This document shows, one piece after another, positions 24,760-33,431 of a stretch of DNA of 64,000 nt. Where the stretch lies: assembly GCA_028345295.1 (NCBI GenBank), contig JAOMDA010000004.1:20999-84998 (forward strand). The letters are read 5' to 3'. The notes under the pieces are model-generated. The model ran no database searches. It was not told the DNA's origin and saw only the letters and a list, made by a program, of their open reading frames with translations. The translations under genes were made by a program, and so were the position numbers. Position 1 is the stretch's first letter. Every line of letters begins with the position of its first letter. The DNA comes from Candidatus Nitrosopelagicus sp. (lineage in GTDB: Archaea; Thermoproteota; Nitrososphaeria; Nitrososphaerales; Nitrosopumilaceae).

Positions 24760-25173
24760 TTAATTATTGATTTTTGATAAGTGAATATGAACTATTTTCC
24801 AGGTTGGTTTTTTCCAAAGAATAAACGTACCACGGCCTTTAATTGTAATATGTTCACCAGTAAATGCCTTGTTATCTACAAGCATACCTTTTTGCAATAA
24901 TTCAAATGCAACTATAGACGTATCAGAAAATATACTGATTTTAGGATTAATTATTTCATAATCATAATCGGAAATACTAACAAATCTTAATTCCTCTAGA
25001 GCTATTGAAGTTTTGTAATCTTTCAAATCATATGGTGGAATATCACTAAAACTTGAAAAAGATGAACCATCCAATTGAATTTCTTTTAGTATGCCTAAAT
25101 CTTTTGTTTTACCTGTTTCAAAAAATAACTCTATAGTTTTGATAATTTCTTCTCTATCAGACAACGCGTTCAA
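24760..25173 (-). CDS. NTF2/SnoaL-like protein
   Basis: 137 residues from TTG 25173. The pattern fits an NTF2-like cone: an N-terminal helix (REEIIKTIELFFETGKTKDL), a short loop (SSFSDIPPYDLKDY), then strands ending with GRGTFILWKKPTWKIVHIHLSKI, the usual last two strands of SnoaL/DUF4440 proteins. Such proteins range from isomerases to non-enzymatic ligand binders, so no activity is proposed. It is convergent with the aldolase (9 bp apart) and divergent from ilvB. Confidence 0.75.
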   Translation of the reverse strand: MNALSDREEIIKTIELFFETGKTKDLGILKEIQLDGSSFSSFSDIPPYDLKDYKTSIALEELRFVSISDYDYEIINPKISIFSDTSIVAFELLQKGMLVDNKAFTGEHITIKGRGTFILWKKPTWKIVHIHLSKINN

Positions 25174-25282
25174 TTTTAATCAAAAAAGAATGTTTATTAG
25201 TGGATCCATCAATCAGACAACACTAATGAAAAAAATTAGTTCAAATAGCACTTTAGGTATTCTTTTGCTAGTTGACCTGGTA

Positions 25283-25294
25283 CTGTAATTACAG
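25283..25294. promoter_or_regulatory. 12-bp palindrome just upstream of the ilvB TATA box
   Basis: ctgtaattacag is a perfect palindrome at 25283-25294, flanked by ctgg (25277) and ccag (25295) that extend the symmetry with a 2-bp offset. It ends 7 bp before the TATA-like tttaaaat at 25302-25309. Candidate regulator site for the ilv-leu operon; the regulator is unknown. Confidence 0.5.
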
Positions 25295-25301
25295 CCAGAA
25301 A

Positions 25302-25309
25302 TTTAAAAT
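25302..25309 (+). promoter_or_regulatory. TATA-like box of the ilvB-ilvN-leuA-leuB operon
   Basis: tttaaaat; start of transcription expected near 25332, just inside or beside the TTG at 25328 and 14 bp before the ATG at 25346. Confidence 0.5.
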
Positions 25310-25327
25310 AATTAAAATTATGGTGAT

Positions 25328-27037
25328 TTGAAGTTGAATGATAATATGAGTGATAATATGATTGGTGCAAGAGCATTAATGCTATCTTTAGAAAAGGAGG
25401 GCGTTAAAGAAGTTTTTGGCTTACCAGGTGGTGCTAATCTTCCAATGTATGATGAATTATACAAAAGTAACATTCGTCACATATTGGTAAGACATGAACA
25501 AGATGCTGCACATATGGCAGATGGGTTCGGTAGAGTAAGTAGGAAACCTGGAGTCTGTTTTGCCACTTCTGGTCCTGGAGCAACAAATTTGTTAACAGGT
25601 ATAGCTACAGCACAAGCTGATTCTGCACCAATGGTTGCAGTAACTGGTCAAGTTCCAGTTGCAATGATTGGTAAGGATGCTTTTCAAGAAAGTGATATTA
25701 TTGGAATGGCAAATCCAGCAGTAAAATATTCTTATCAACCTCGTACACCAGAAGAAATACCAGAAATTGTAAAACAAGGATTTTACATTGCTGAAACAGG
25801 TAGACCAGGTCCTGTTTTACTTGATATTCCAAAAGATGTTCAACAAAATGAAGGTAAATTCACATTTCCTGACGAAGTTAGAATTCCTGGATATCATCCA
25901 TGGACAGATCCAGATATACCAAGTATTGAAAAGGCGATACAATTACTCATGACATCTGAAAAACCAATAATATTAGCAGGTGGGGGTGTAATTATTTCAT
26001 CTGCATTTGCTGAATTACAATCAATTGCTGAGATGCTTATGATTCCAGTTGTAACCACTTTCAAAGGTAAAGGTGCTTTTCCTGAAAATCATCCATTATC
26101 ATTGGGCCCTATTGGAATGCATGGACATGCTGAAGCAAATAAGCTTATGACCGAAGCAGATTGTGTGTTAGCTATTGGAACAAGGTTTTCAGACCGTTCA
26201 GTAGGAACATTTGAAGAATTTGAAAGGAATCTAAAGATTATTCATATGGATGTTGATCCTGCAGAAATTGGGAAAAATCAAACAACATCAGTTGCGGTGG
26301 TTGGTGATGTACAGGCATCATTAAGAATTATGGTAAAAATGATTATCAAAAAATCAATGAAAAAATCTGATGATAATCCATGGTCAAAGCATGTAAATGA
26401 AGTTAAAGATTACTGGAGAGAGAATTTGAAATTACATCCAGGTGAAATGGGTGCTGCAAAGATCTTAAGAAAGTTAAGAGAACTTTTACCAAAAGAATCT
26501 ATTGTTACCACTGAGGTTGGTCAACATCAGATGTGGGCGTCACTATTTTATGATGTCATACAACCAGGAACTTTTTTCAGTTCAACTGGTTTGGGTACAA
26601 TGGGTTGGGGCTTTCCAGCTGCAATAGGTGCAAAAACTGCACGTCCTGATGTTCCAGTTGTTGACATTGCTGGTGATGGTAGTTTTAACATGACGGAGCA
26701 TTCACTTGCTACATCTGTTTTGGAAGATTTACCAGTTATTGTTTTCTTGATTAATAATTATTCATTAGGAATGGTTGCTCAATGGCAAAGAACATTCTAT
26801 GATAGGCGTATGATTGGTATCGATTTAAAGAAATGCCCAGATTATGTTAAACTAGCAGAATCATATGGTGCACAGGGAATACGTGCTCAGTCAATGGATG
26901 AATTAGAGAAAGCAATAAAATCTGGATTAAATAGTGACGTTGCAACTGTCATTGACATTCCAATAGATCCTGAAGAAGACGTCTTACCATTTGTGGCACC
27001 TGGAACATCATTAAAGGAAATGATTTTACCTTCATAG
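25328..27037 (+). CDS. ilvB: Acetolactate synthase large (catalytic) subunit
   Basis: ThDP-dependent enzyme joining two pyruvates (or pyruvate and 2-oxobutyrate) for valine, leucine and isoleucine synthesis. 569 residues. Seen: GLPGGANLPMYDEL near residues 36-49, the catalytic Glu in RHEQDAAHMADGFGR near 55-69, FATSGPGATNLLTGIA near 78-93, the FAD/central domain with LAGGGVIIS, and the ThDP motif GDGSFNMTEHSLATS near 453-467 with the NNYSLGMV completion. TTG 25328 is the longest start; ATG 25346 (MSDNMIG) fits the TATA position equally well. First gene of an operon; its stop overlaps the ilvN GTG by one base. Confidence 0.95.
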   Translation: MKLNDNMSDNMIGARALMLSLEKEGVKEVFGLPGGANLPMYDELYKSNIRHILVRHEQDAAHMADGFGRVSRKPGVCFATSGPGATNLLTGIATAQADSAPMVAVTGQVPVAMIGKDAFQESDIIGMANPAVKYSYQPRTPEEIPEIVKQGFYIAETGRPGPVLLDIPKDVQQNEGKFTFPDEVRIPGYHPWTDPDIPSIEKAIQLLMTSEKPIILAGGGVIISSAFAELQSIAEMLMIPVVTTFKGKGAFPENHPLSLGPIGMHGHAEANKLMTEADCVLAIGTRFSDRSVGTFEEFERNLKIIHMDVDPAEIGKNQTTSVAVVGDVQASLRIMVKMIIKKSMKKSDDNPWSKHVNEVKDYWRENLKLHPGEMGAAKILRKLRELLPKESIVTTEVGQHQMWASLFYDVIQPGTFFSSTGLGTMGWGFPAAIGAKTARPDVPVVDIAGDGSFNMTEHSLATSVLEDLPVIVFLINNYSLGMVAQWQRTFYDRRMIGIDLKKCPDYVKLAESYGAQGIRAQSMDELEKAIKSGLNSDVATVIDIPIDPEEDVLPFVAPGTSLKEMILPS

Positions 27038-27528
27038 TGATCAAAATGTGGGCAATATTATCAATAAAAGTTGAAAATAAACCTGGAATCTTATTCAAGG
27101 TCACTCATCTATTTCGCTCTAGAAATTTCAATATAGATAGTATATCTGTAGGAGTAACACAAGATCCAAAATTTTCTAGAATGACTATTACTACTATAGG
27201 TGATGAAAAACAAATTGCACAAATAGTAAAACAACTTGATAAGATGATTGATACGATAGAAGTTCATAGACTAGACGAAAATAATACTGTGTATAGAGAA
27301 TTAGCCATGTTTAAGATAAAAGTTAGTAAACCAGAAGATAGTATGGAAATTAACAAATTAGCCAGTGCATATGACGCAAAAATACATGATGCAAAAAAAG
27401 AATCAATTATGGTAGAAATAACATCAACTCCACATCAGATTGCGGCATTTGAAGAATTAGCAAAAAAATTTGGAATTTTAGAAATTGCACGCACTGGAAT
27501 CACAGCGTTACAAAGGAGTAAGCATTGA
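27037..27528 (+). CDS. ilvN: Acetolactate synthase small (regulatory) subunit
   Basis: 163 residues. An N-terminal ACT domain (SIKVENKPGILFKVTHLFRSRNFNIDSISVG, residues 5-36) would bind valine for feedback control. The C-terminal half is the usual IlvH/IlvN extension (YRELAMFKIKV, then VMVEITSTP region and EELAKKFGILEIARTGITAL). GTG 27037 overlaps the ilvB stop by one base; ATG 27046 is an alternative. The stop overlaps the leuA TTG (tattga arrangement), so ilvB-ilvN-leuA are translationally linked. Confidence 0.95.
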   Translation: MIKMWAILSIKVENKPGILFKVTHLFRSRNFNIDSISVGVTQDPKFSRMTITTIGDEKQIAQIVKQLDKMIDTIEVHRLDENNTVYRELAMFKIKVSKPEDSMEINKLASAYDAKIHDAKKESIMVEITSTPHQIAAFEELAKKFGILEIARTGITALQRSKH

Positions 27529-29039
27529 AAGTTAGAATATTTGACACTACATTGAGAGATGGGGAACAAACTCCAGGTGTTTCATTATCTCCTGAAAAAA
27601 AGTTGAACATTGCCAAAAAATTAGATGCATTAGGAATTGATGCCATAGAAACAGGATTTCCAATAATTTCTGATGGTGAACGTAATGCAGTAAAGATGAT
27701 TACAAGTGAAAATTTACAATCAGAGTTGTGTGGATTAGCAAGAACAAACAAAAAAGATATTGATGCTGCAGTAGACTGTGGTTTAAATTATATTCATACT
27801 TTCATTGCAACATCTGATATTCATCTAGAATACAAATTAAAAATGACACGTGAAGAAGCATTAGAAAAAGCAATTAATGCAGTAGAATATGGAAAATCAA
27901 GAGGTTTACAAGTTGAATTTTCTGCTGAAGATGCAACTAGAACTGATCGAGAATTCTTAAAGAATGTTTTTAGTCAAGTGGCAAAAGCTGGCGCAGATAG
28001 AATTGACATTCCTGACACTGTAGGATATTCAACTCCACAATATATTGCAGAAATTACTAAAGATGCAATCGATGCAACGAAATTACCAATAAGTGTACAC
28101 TGTCATAATGATTTTGGATTGGCTGTAGCAAATGCAATTTCTGGAATACAGGCTGGTGCAGAATGTGCACATGTAACAATTAATGGAATTGGTGAGCGTG
28201 CAGGAAATGCATCATTGGAAGAATTTGTTATGGCTTTAAACAGCTTACAATTTGACCAGAAATGGGAGACCAACATTAACAAAGAATTACTCTATGAAAC
28301 TTCTAGATATGTCTCAAAAACTATTGGTATTACTGTTCAACCAAACAAGGCAATAGTAGGAGAAAATGCATTTGGACATGAATCTGGAATTCACACACAT
28401 GGCGTATTAAATAATCCGTTAACATACGAGCCTATAAGCCCTGAAATAGTTGGAAGAACTCGTTGGTTACAAGTAGGAAAGCATGCAGGTATACATGGTA
28501 TGAACGCAATGTTAAAAGAATATGGTGTTATACCTAATGAAGAACAAACAAAAAAAATTCTTGAGAAAGTCAAAAATATCGGTGATCAGGGTAAACAGGT
28601 AACGGAAGTTGAATTACTTTCATTAGCAAATGAAGTGATTGGGGAAAACAAATTAAAGAGAATTGTACAGCTTACAGGATTTTCTGTTTCTACTGGTGTA
28701 GGAACAATGCCATATGCATTTGTGAAATTAAATATTGATGGAAAAGAAATGGTTGCCACTGATTATGGGGTGGGACCTGTTGATGCATCATTAAATGCAA
28801 TTCAAAAAATTACTGGTCAAATAACTGATGAGGTTAGATTAAAAGAATATAGATTAGATTCCATATCTGGTGGGGCTAATGCACTATGTGAGGTTACAGT
28901 GAAAGTTGAGGATGCACGAGGAAACATTATCTCATCTAAGTCAGTAGGTGAGGATATTGTTACAACTAGTGTTCAAGCAATGGTTGATGGGATTAATAGA
29001 ATTATGTTAAAGAGCTTACTAAAAGAAAAGAAAGTTTAA
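27525..29039 (+). CDS. leuA: 2-Isopropylmalate synthase (or citramalate synthase)
   Basis: 504 residues, HMGL-like TIM barrel plus C-terminal LeuA allosteric domain. Seen: [17 protein letters not shown] at residues 5-21 (metal and 2-oxoacid site), [11 protein letters not shown] near 43-53, HTFIATSD near 90-97, [15 protein letters not shown] near 193-207 (metal His pair) and [14 protein letters not shown] near 223-236. Residues 370-504 form the regulatory domain. Citramalate synthase and homocitrate synthase share this layout; the leuB neighbour favours isopropylmalate or citramalate chemistry. TTG start overlapping ilvN by 4 bp. Confidence 0.9.
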   Translation: MKVRIFDTTLRDGEQTPGVSLSPEKKLNIAKKLDALGIDAIETGFPIISDGERNAVKMITSENLQSELCGLARTNKKDIDAAVDCGLNYIHTFIATSDIHLEYKLKMTREEALEKAINAVEYGKSRGLQVEFSAEDATRTDREFLKNVFSQVAKAGADRIDIPDTVGYSTPQYIAEITKDAIDATKLPISVHCHNDFGLAVANAISGIQAGAECAHVTINGIGERAGNASLEEFVMALNSLQFDQKWETNINKELLYETSRYVSKTIGITVQPNKAIVGENAFGHESGIHTHGVLNNPLTYEPISPEIVGRTRWLQVGKHAGIHGMNAMLKEYGVIPNEEQTKKILEKVKNIGDQGKQVTEVELLSLANEVIGENKLKRIVQLTGFSVSTGVGTMPYAFVKLNIDGKEMVATDYGVGPVDASLNAIQKITGQITDEVRLKEYRLDSISGGANALCEVTVKVEDARGNIISSKSVGEDIVTTSVQAMVDGINRIMLKSLLKEKKV

Positions 29040-29067
29040 CCACTAGAAATTATCAAGGAGTATCAAA

Positions 29068-30090
29068 ATGTATAATATATCATTAATCACTGGTGACGGA
29101 ATAGGACCTGAATTATCAGAGTCAGCTATTTCTATACTTGAAACTATACATGACAATTTAGATGTAAAGACAAGAATTAATTCATTGGAAGCTGGTGATG
29201 TGGCATTAGAAAAATACATGAATGCATTACCGGATGAAACTTTTCAATCAATTAAATCGTCAGATGCATGTTTAAAGGCACCAGTTGGAGAGAGTGCAGC
29301 AGATGTTATTGTAGTTCTTAGGCAAAAACTTGATCTTTATGCAAATATTCGTCCTGCAAAATCGTATCCAAATACACCATCATTACGCGATGATGTAGAT
29401 TTAGTCATTGTTAGGGAAAATACTGAGGATCTTTATACTGGTCAAGAATTTACAGTAGATGATGCCGCAGTTGCATTGAGAGTAATTAGTGAAAAGGCTT
29501 CAAAAAGAATTTCTAGGCATGCATTTAATACTGCTATTCAGAGGAATCAGAAAAAACGTGTTACGTGTGTTCACAAGTCAAATGTAATGAAAAAGACAGA
29601 TGGTCTATTTGCAAAAAGTTGTGAAACTATTGCAGATGAATTTCCTGATATAAAATTTGATCAGATGTATGTGGATGCATGTGCTATGAATTTAATTAGA
29701 CAGCCACAGGAATTTGACGTGATAGTAACCACCAATTTATTTGGGGATATTTTATCCGATGAATCATCTCAAGTTGTTGGTGGATTAGGAATGGCACCTG
29801 CTGCAAATTTAGGAGACGATTTTGGATTATTTGAACCAGTACATGGTGCAGCATTTGATATAGCTGGACAACAAATTGCAAATCCAACGTCATTTATCTT
29901 ATCAATTAAGATGATGTTGGAATGGTTGGGTAACAAAAATAATGATCAAAATTCAATTTCTGTATCACATACATTAGAAAAAACAGTACTAGAAGTAATA
30001 GAATCTGGGATAACCACCAAAGATGTTGGTGGAAATATGTCAACTAAGGAATTCACTAAAGAAATTACAGACAGATTAGTCAATAATTAA
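29068..30090 (+). CDS. leuB: 3-Isopropylmalate dehydrogenase family protein
   Basis: 340 residues, beta-decarboxylating dehydrogenase (isocitrate/isopropylmalate) family. Seen: ITGDGIGPELSESAISIL at 6-23, the substrate arginine region ANIRPAKSYPN near 92-102, VIVRENTEDLYTGQEF near 114-129, VHKSNVMKKTDGLF near 170-183, TTNLFGDILSDESSQVVGGLGMAPAANLG near 217-245 and FEPVHGAAFDIAGQQIANP near 251-269. The start is ATG 29068 after a 28-bp gap from leuA. The short loop around residue 80 (SSDACLKAPVG) fits a LeuB-like enzyme; oxidation of methylmalate or isopropylmalate is likely. leuCD and ilvCD are not in the window. Confidence 0.9.
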   Translation: MYNISLITGDGIGPELSESAISILETIHDNLDVKTRINSLEAGDVALEKYMNALPDETFQSIKSSDACLKAPVGESAADVIVVLRQKLDLYANIRPAKSYPNTPSLRDDVDLVIVRENTEDLYTGQEFTVDDAAVALRVISEKASKRISRHAFNTAIQRNQKKRVTCVHKSNVMKKTDGLFAKSCETIADEFPDIKFDQMYVDACAMNLIRQPQEFDVIVTTNLFGDILSDESSQVVGGLGMAPAANLGDDFGLFEPVHGAAFDIAGQQIANPTSFILSIKMMLEWLGNKNNDQNSISVSHTLEKTVLEVIESGITTKDVGGNMSTKEFTKEITDRLVNN

Positions 30091-30254
30091 TTATTTCGTC
30101 TTCGTGTATTCCAGCCCTTGACAGACGCATAGCTTCTTTTTAGTGATGCTAAATCACGTCCAATCCAACCTATTTTTGCAGCTCTGCTACGTGTTTCGTA
30201 ATTCATGCTCATATAGAATCGAGGTTTTTTGTGATCATTAAAAGATCTAGTCAT
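30087..30254 (-). CDS. Small strongly basic protein of 55 aa, unknown function
   Basis: An open frame below common length cut-offs. ATG at 30254 (cat at 30252-30254) runs to TAA at 30087-30089. The product begins MTRSFNDHKKPRFYMSMNY and continues ETRSRAAKIGWIGRDL, ending GWNTRRRNN. Net charge is highly positive with several tryptophans and tyrosines, as in nucleic-acid or ribosome-associated small proteins. Minus-strand aaataaatc near 30270-30278 could be its TATA box. It overlaps the convergent leuB stop by 4 bp and otherwise fills the 210-bp gap. The coding case rests on composition and the absence of any competing frame. Confidence 0.55.
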   Translation of the reverse strand: MTRSFNDHKKPRFYMSMNYETRSRAAKIGWIGRDLASLKRSYASVKGWNTRRRNN

Positions 30255-30299
30255 CAATGATTGTTTTTTTGATTTATTTTTTTGCAGTTACAAGATCTC

Positions 30300-30656
30300 T
30301 TAATCTTTTGTTTTTTTAATGTCTACTGCTGGTGGATTAAGTGACCAAAAGAAAAGCATTAAGCAAATTGGTATCATGATTAAGATTGCTGCAACTAAAG
30401 ATATCCAGTAAAACATAGGGTCAAATCCAGGAATAAATGGTCCTGGATATACAGTGTAAAACCATAAAAATCCTATAAATCCTAATAAAATTTTGTTTTT
30501 CTTTAATATTTGTGAGAATCTAAGTTTTCTTTTCTGAATGAAACATTGTTTACATCTAGAATGATCATCGGTCATGCATGAAGTACAACATATTTGTTCA
30601 CAAAAGTAGCATTTTCTTTCACCAAATGATGAACCACAAAATTGGCATTGTTTCAT
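30300..30656 (-). CDS. Zinc-binding N-terminus with two membrane helices
   Basis: 118 residues. Residues 1-38 have seven cysteines and a His in paired order (CQFCGSSFGERKCYFCEQICC, then CMTDDHSRCKQC), a double zinc site like B-box/RING-type or treble-clef ribbons. Two hydrophobic helices follow: about 55-70 (ILLGFIGFLWFYTVYPG) and 80-105 (FYWISLVAAILIMIPICLMLFFW). The zinc part and the tail (DIKKTKD) are probably cytosolic. Function unknown; perhaps a membrane-tethered adaptor. It is downstream of aspS on the same strand after 40 bp. Confidence 0.75.
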   Translation of the reverse strand: MKQCQFCGSSFGERKCYFCEQICCTSCMTDDHSRCKQCFIQKRKLRFSQILKKNKILLGFIGFLWFYTVYPGPFIPGFDPMFYWISLVAAILIMIPICLMLFFWSLNPPAVDIKKTKD

Positions 30657-30696
30657 ACCATAAATGTGTCTTCATCAGATAAAAAAATTATTAATC

Positions 30697-31983
30697 TTAT
30701 GGTTTAAGTCTGTCAGGATCACGTGGATAGAGAACTACTTCTCTTACATTATCAATTCCTATTAGAACTGTCATTAATCTGTCCAAACCTAGACCCCATC
30801 CCGAGTGTGGTGGCATTCCCCAATCAAATGATTCTAAATGGTCAGCAAAATTTACAGGATCTAATTCTTGCTCTTTTAATCTTGCTTTAAGCTGTTCTGG
30901 ATCATGCAATCTTCTTCCACCTGATGATAATTCTAGATAACCATATTGTAAATCAAACGAACGTGATAATGTTGGGTCATCATCCTTTTCATGAATATAA
31001 AATGGTTTGAGTTTCATGGGCCAGTCTGTTAGAAAATAGAACCCAGTGTGTATATCACCAAGTTTTCTCAAATGAGAGTCCATAAGGTCATCACCAAATT
31101 CTAATTTTAGATCATTATTTTTTAACTCATCAAGTGCCTGAGAATATGTAACTCTTTCAAATGGTGAATCTGGAACTTGAATTGTATGTCCAATATTTTC
31201 CTGCTCTGTATTACATTTTTCAGAAGTTTTCCTAAAAACATCAATTATCAGTGATTCTAAAACATCCATCACATCGGTATAATCCATAAATGCTGCTTCA
31301 ATGTCTACACTTGTAAATTCACTAAGATGTCTTCCAGTATGTGACTTTTCAGCTCTATAAAATCCTGATATTTCAAACACTCTTTCCAAACCAATTGTCA
31401 TTTGTTCTTTGTATAACTGAGGACTTTGTGCAAGATATGCTTGGTTACCAAAATAATCTAATCCAAATAGATTTGCTCCCCCTTCACTTGCACTACCTAT
31501 AATTTTTGGTGTTGTAATTTCAATAAATTTTTTTTCAGATAGTGTTTCTCTAATTGATGATAATACATAATGTCTTAATTTGAATATTGATGCAGTTTTT
31601 TGGTTACGCATATCTAATGCACGTGCATTTAATCTGTTGTCAATATCACTCTCTAATCTCCCAATTGGGTCAATAGGTAGTGGATATTCTGCTTTTGCAA
31701 GCACCTGAATTTCTATTGCAGCAACTTCAAAATCAAAATCTTTTGCTTTACTTGTTTGTATCTTACCTGAAATTCTAACAACACTTTGTCTGTTTAACCC
31801 CTCTAACAAATTCATGGAATCACCTTTAACAATTACCTGACACATTCCTGTGACATCCCTAACTGTCAAAAATGCCATCTTACCTAGTTTTCGAAGATCT
31901 ACTATCCAACCTCCAAATATAATATTTTGTCCTTCCATAGATGAGTTTAGGTCTTCAATTAGATGAGTTCTTGAAATATCCAT
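30697..31983 (-). CDS. aspS: Aspartyl-tRNA synthetase (probably non-discriminating)
   Basis: 428-residue class IIb synthetase of archaeal type. The N-terminal OB-fold anticodon domain (about 1-105, IFGGWIVDLRKLGKMAFLTVRD) binds the anticodon. Catalytic motifs: motif 1 region KFIEITTPKIIGSASEGGANLF near 156-177, motif 2 FEISGFYRAEKSHTGRHLSEFTSVDIE near 207-233 and motif 3 GLGLDRLMTVLIG near 404-416. Archaeal enzymes of this length commonly also charge tRNA-Asn for later amidation; whether this one does depends on the presence of AsnRS elsewhere. ATG start; divergent from the ABC ATPase gene. Confidence 0.95.
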   Translation of the reverse strand: MDISRTHLIEDLNSSMEGQNIIFGGWIVDLRKLGKMAFLTVRDVTGMCQVIVKGDSMNLLEGLNRQSVVRISGKIQTSKAKDFDFEVAAIEIQVLAKAEYPLPIDPIGRLESDIDNRLNARALDMRNQKTASIFKLRHYVLSSIRETLSEKKFIEITTPKIIGSASEGGANLFGLDYFGNQAYLAQSPQLYKEQMTIGLERVFEISGFYRAEKSHTGRHLSEFTSVDIEAAFMDYTDVMDVLESLIIDVFRKTSEKCNTEQENIGHTIQVPDSPFERVTYSQALDELKNNDLKLEFGDDLMDSHLRKLGDIHTGFYFLTDWPMKLKPFYIHEKDDDPTLSRSFDLQYGYLELSSGGRRLHDPEQLKARLKEQELDPVNFADHLESFDWGMPPHSGWGLGLDRLMTVLIGIDNVREVVLYPRDPDRLKP

Positions 31984-32040
31984 ATAATAATAAAAAATTA
32001 CACAAGTAAAAACTTAATCTAACCTCCCCTAAATGGGAAT

Positions 32041-32976
32041 ATGGCTTTTATCTCAGTTGAAAATTTGACCACTAGATATAACACCTCTAACGGATTGGTA
32101 CATGCATTAGAAGATGTAAACTTTGCAATTGAGAAAGGTGAATCAATTGGTATTGCTGGTGAAAGTGCATGTGGTAAAAGCACACTTGGCTTATCAATAA
32201 TCCGAATGATTTCAAATGGAAAAATTTATTCTGGAAAGATACAATTTGATGGAAAATCATTACTTGATATACCTGATACTGATTTTGATAAGAATATTAG
32301 ATGGAAAGAAATTTCCATGGTTTTTCAGGGTGCAATGAATTCACTTGATCCAGTATTTTCTATTAAACAGCAATTCGAAGAAGTTCTGAAGCAACATGAT
32401 TTTCAGGGTGACATGAAAAAAATAATTCTTGATTCTTTAACTTCTGTTAATCTTGATGAATCTGTTTTAAAGAAATTTCCCCATGAATTGAGTGGAGGAA
32501 TGAAACAACGTGTTATTATTGCTATGGCACTTATTTTAAAACCTAAATTTATAATTGCAGATGAGCCTACAACTGCACTTGATGTATTAATTCAAGCACA
32601 AATTGTCAGTCTCTTTAAACAATTAAAAAAAACTGGACAATCATTTATGATAATTTCTCATGATTTAGCAGTCTTATCTGAAATTGTAGAAAAAATTGGA
32701 ATAATGTATGGAGGAAGAATGGTTGAATTTGGAGATACATCTGAAATCTTTCTTGATCCAAAACATCCATACACAAAAGGCCTGCTTGAATCAATACCTG
32801 TATTATCAAAAGATGAGAAACCAAAATACATTTCAGGTGTACCACCTAATTTGGTAAATCCAGATGAAGGCTGTATGTTCTATGACAGATGTCCTGAGGC
32901 TATGGATAAATGTAAAAAAGATCCTCCAAAAATTAAGACAAATACTGGTTATGTTTTGTGCTGGCTTTATGAATAA
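32041..32976 (+). CDS. Oligopeptide/dipeptide-type ABC transporter ATPase (DppD/OppD-like)
   Basis: 311 residues. Walker A GESACGKST near 40-48, Q-loop FQGAMNSLDP near 96-105, signature LSGGMKQRV near 155-163, Walker B IIADEPTTALD near 178-188, and the OppD/F C-terminal extension with HPYTKGLLESIPVLS and a Cys-containing end (CMFYDRCPEAMDKC then CWLY), which in this subfamily can bind an iron-sulphur cluster. No permease or binding-protein gene is adjacent: the neighbours are aspS and a DUF6659-like gene. The partner, if any, lies elsewhere. Confidence 0.9.
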   Translation: MAFISVENLTTRYNTSNGLVHALEDVNFAIEKGESIGIAGESACGKSTLGLSIIRMISNGKIYSGKIQFDGKSLLDIPDTDFDKNIRWKEISMVFQGAMNSLDPVFSIKQQFEEVLKQHDFQGDMKKIILDSLTSVNLDESVLKKFPHELSGGMKQRVIIAMALILKPKFIIADEPTTALDVLIQAQIVSLFKQLKKTGQSFMIISHDLAVLSEIVEKIGIMYGGRMVEFGDTSEIFLDPKHPYTKGLLESIPVLSKDEKPKYISGVPPNLVNPDEGCMFYDRCPEAMDKCKKDPPKIKTNTGYVLCWLYE

Positions 32977-33431
32977 CGCTTTACAACTGGAAGGCATCCA
33001 TCTATTATTCTAATAATTTCAGTTCTAACCACATTTTTATCTATTGTAATCCAAACTTTTTTGTCTTTTACTGAAAATGCAATTGTCTGTATTTTTCCTC
33101 TCTCTTCCCAAACAAATTCGGTTTCACCAAGCTGTTCATCGAATTGCTCCTCTAATTCATTTTTTATTGCAATTTGTGCAAATTGATACAGTGATTTTTT
33201 CTGATCTAAGAGTGGTTTCATATCATCCCTTCTAAAATGAGACAATAATTCACCAGTCTTGTTAATTATTCCAACAAATCGTATGTATGGACTAATTTTT
33301 GAAATTAGACCACAAATCTCATGATTTTCATTTTCAACCAATTCATTCTTAATTCCTTTTTGCAATATTTTAGTGATTATAGATTTAGTATCTTTTAATA
33401 CTGAAAAAAAAACTTGATAACCATTGGACAT
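32967..33431 (-). CDS. Thaumarchaeal-type protein, DUF6659-like
   Basis: 154 residues, no signal or membrane segment. The central part (IRFVGIINKTGELLSHFRRDDMKPLLD) followed by a helix and two strands (IQTIAFSVKDKKVWITIDKNV) resembles small alpha/beta sensor-like domains of the roadblock/profilin kind, and resembles proteins labelled DUF6659 in Nitrosopumilus; this is from memory of the family pattern and not verified. Function unknown. It overlaps the ABC ATPase stop by 10 bp (convergent), and its ATG at 33431 lies inside the first codons of the opposite-strand gene that starts at 33424. Confidence 0.7.
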   Translation of the reverse strand: MSNGYQVFFSVLKDTKSIITKILQKGIKNELVENENHEICGLISKISPYIRFVGIINKTGELLSHFRRDDMKPLLDQKKSLYQFAQIAIKNELEEQFDEQLGETEFVWEERGKIQTIAFSVKDKKVWITIDKNVVRTEIIRIIDGCLPVVKRYS

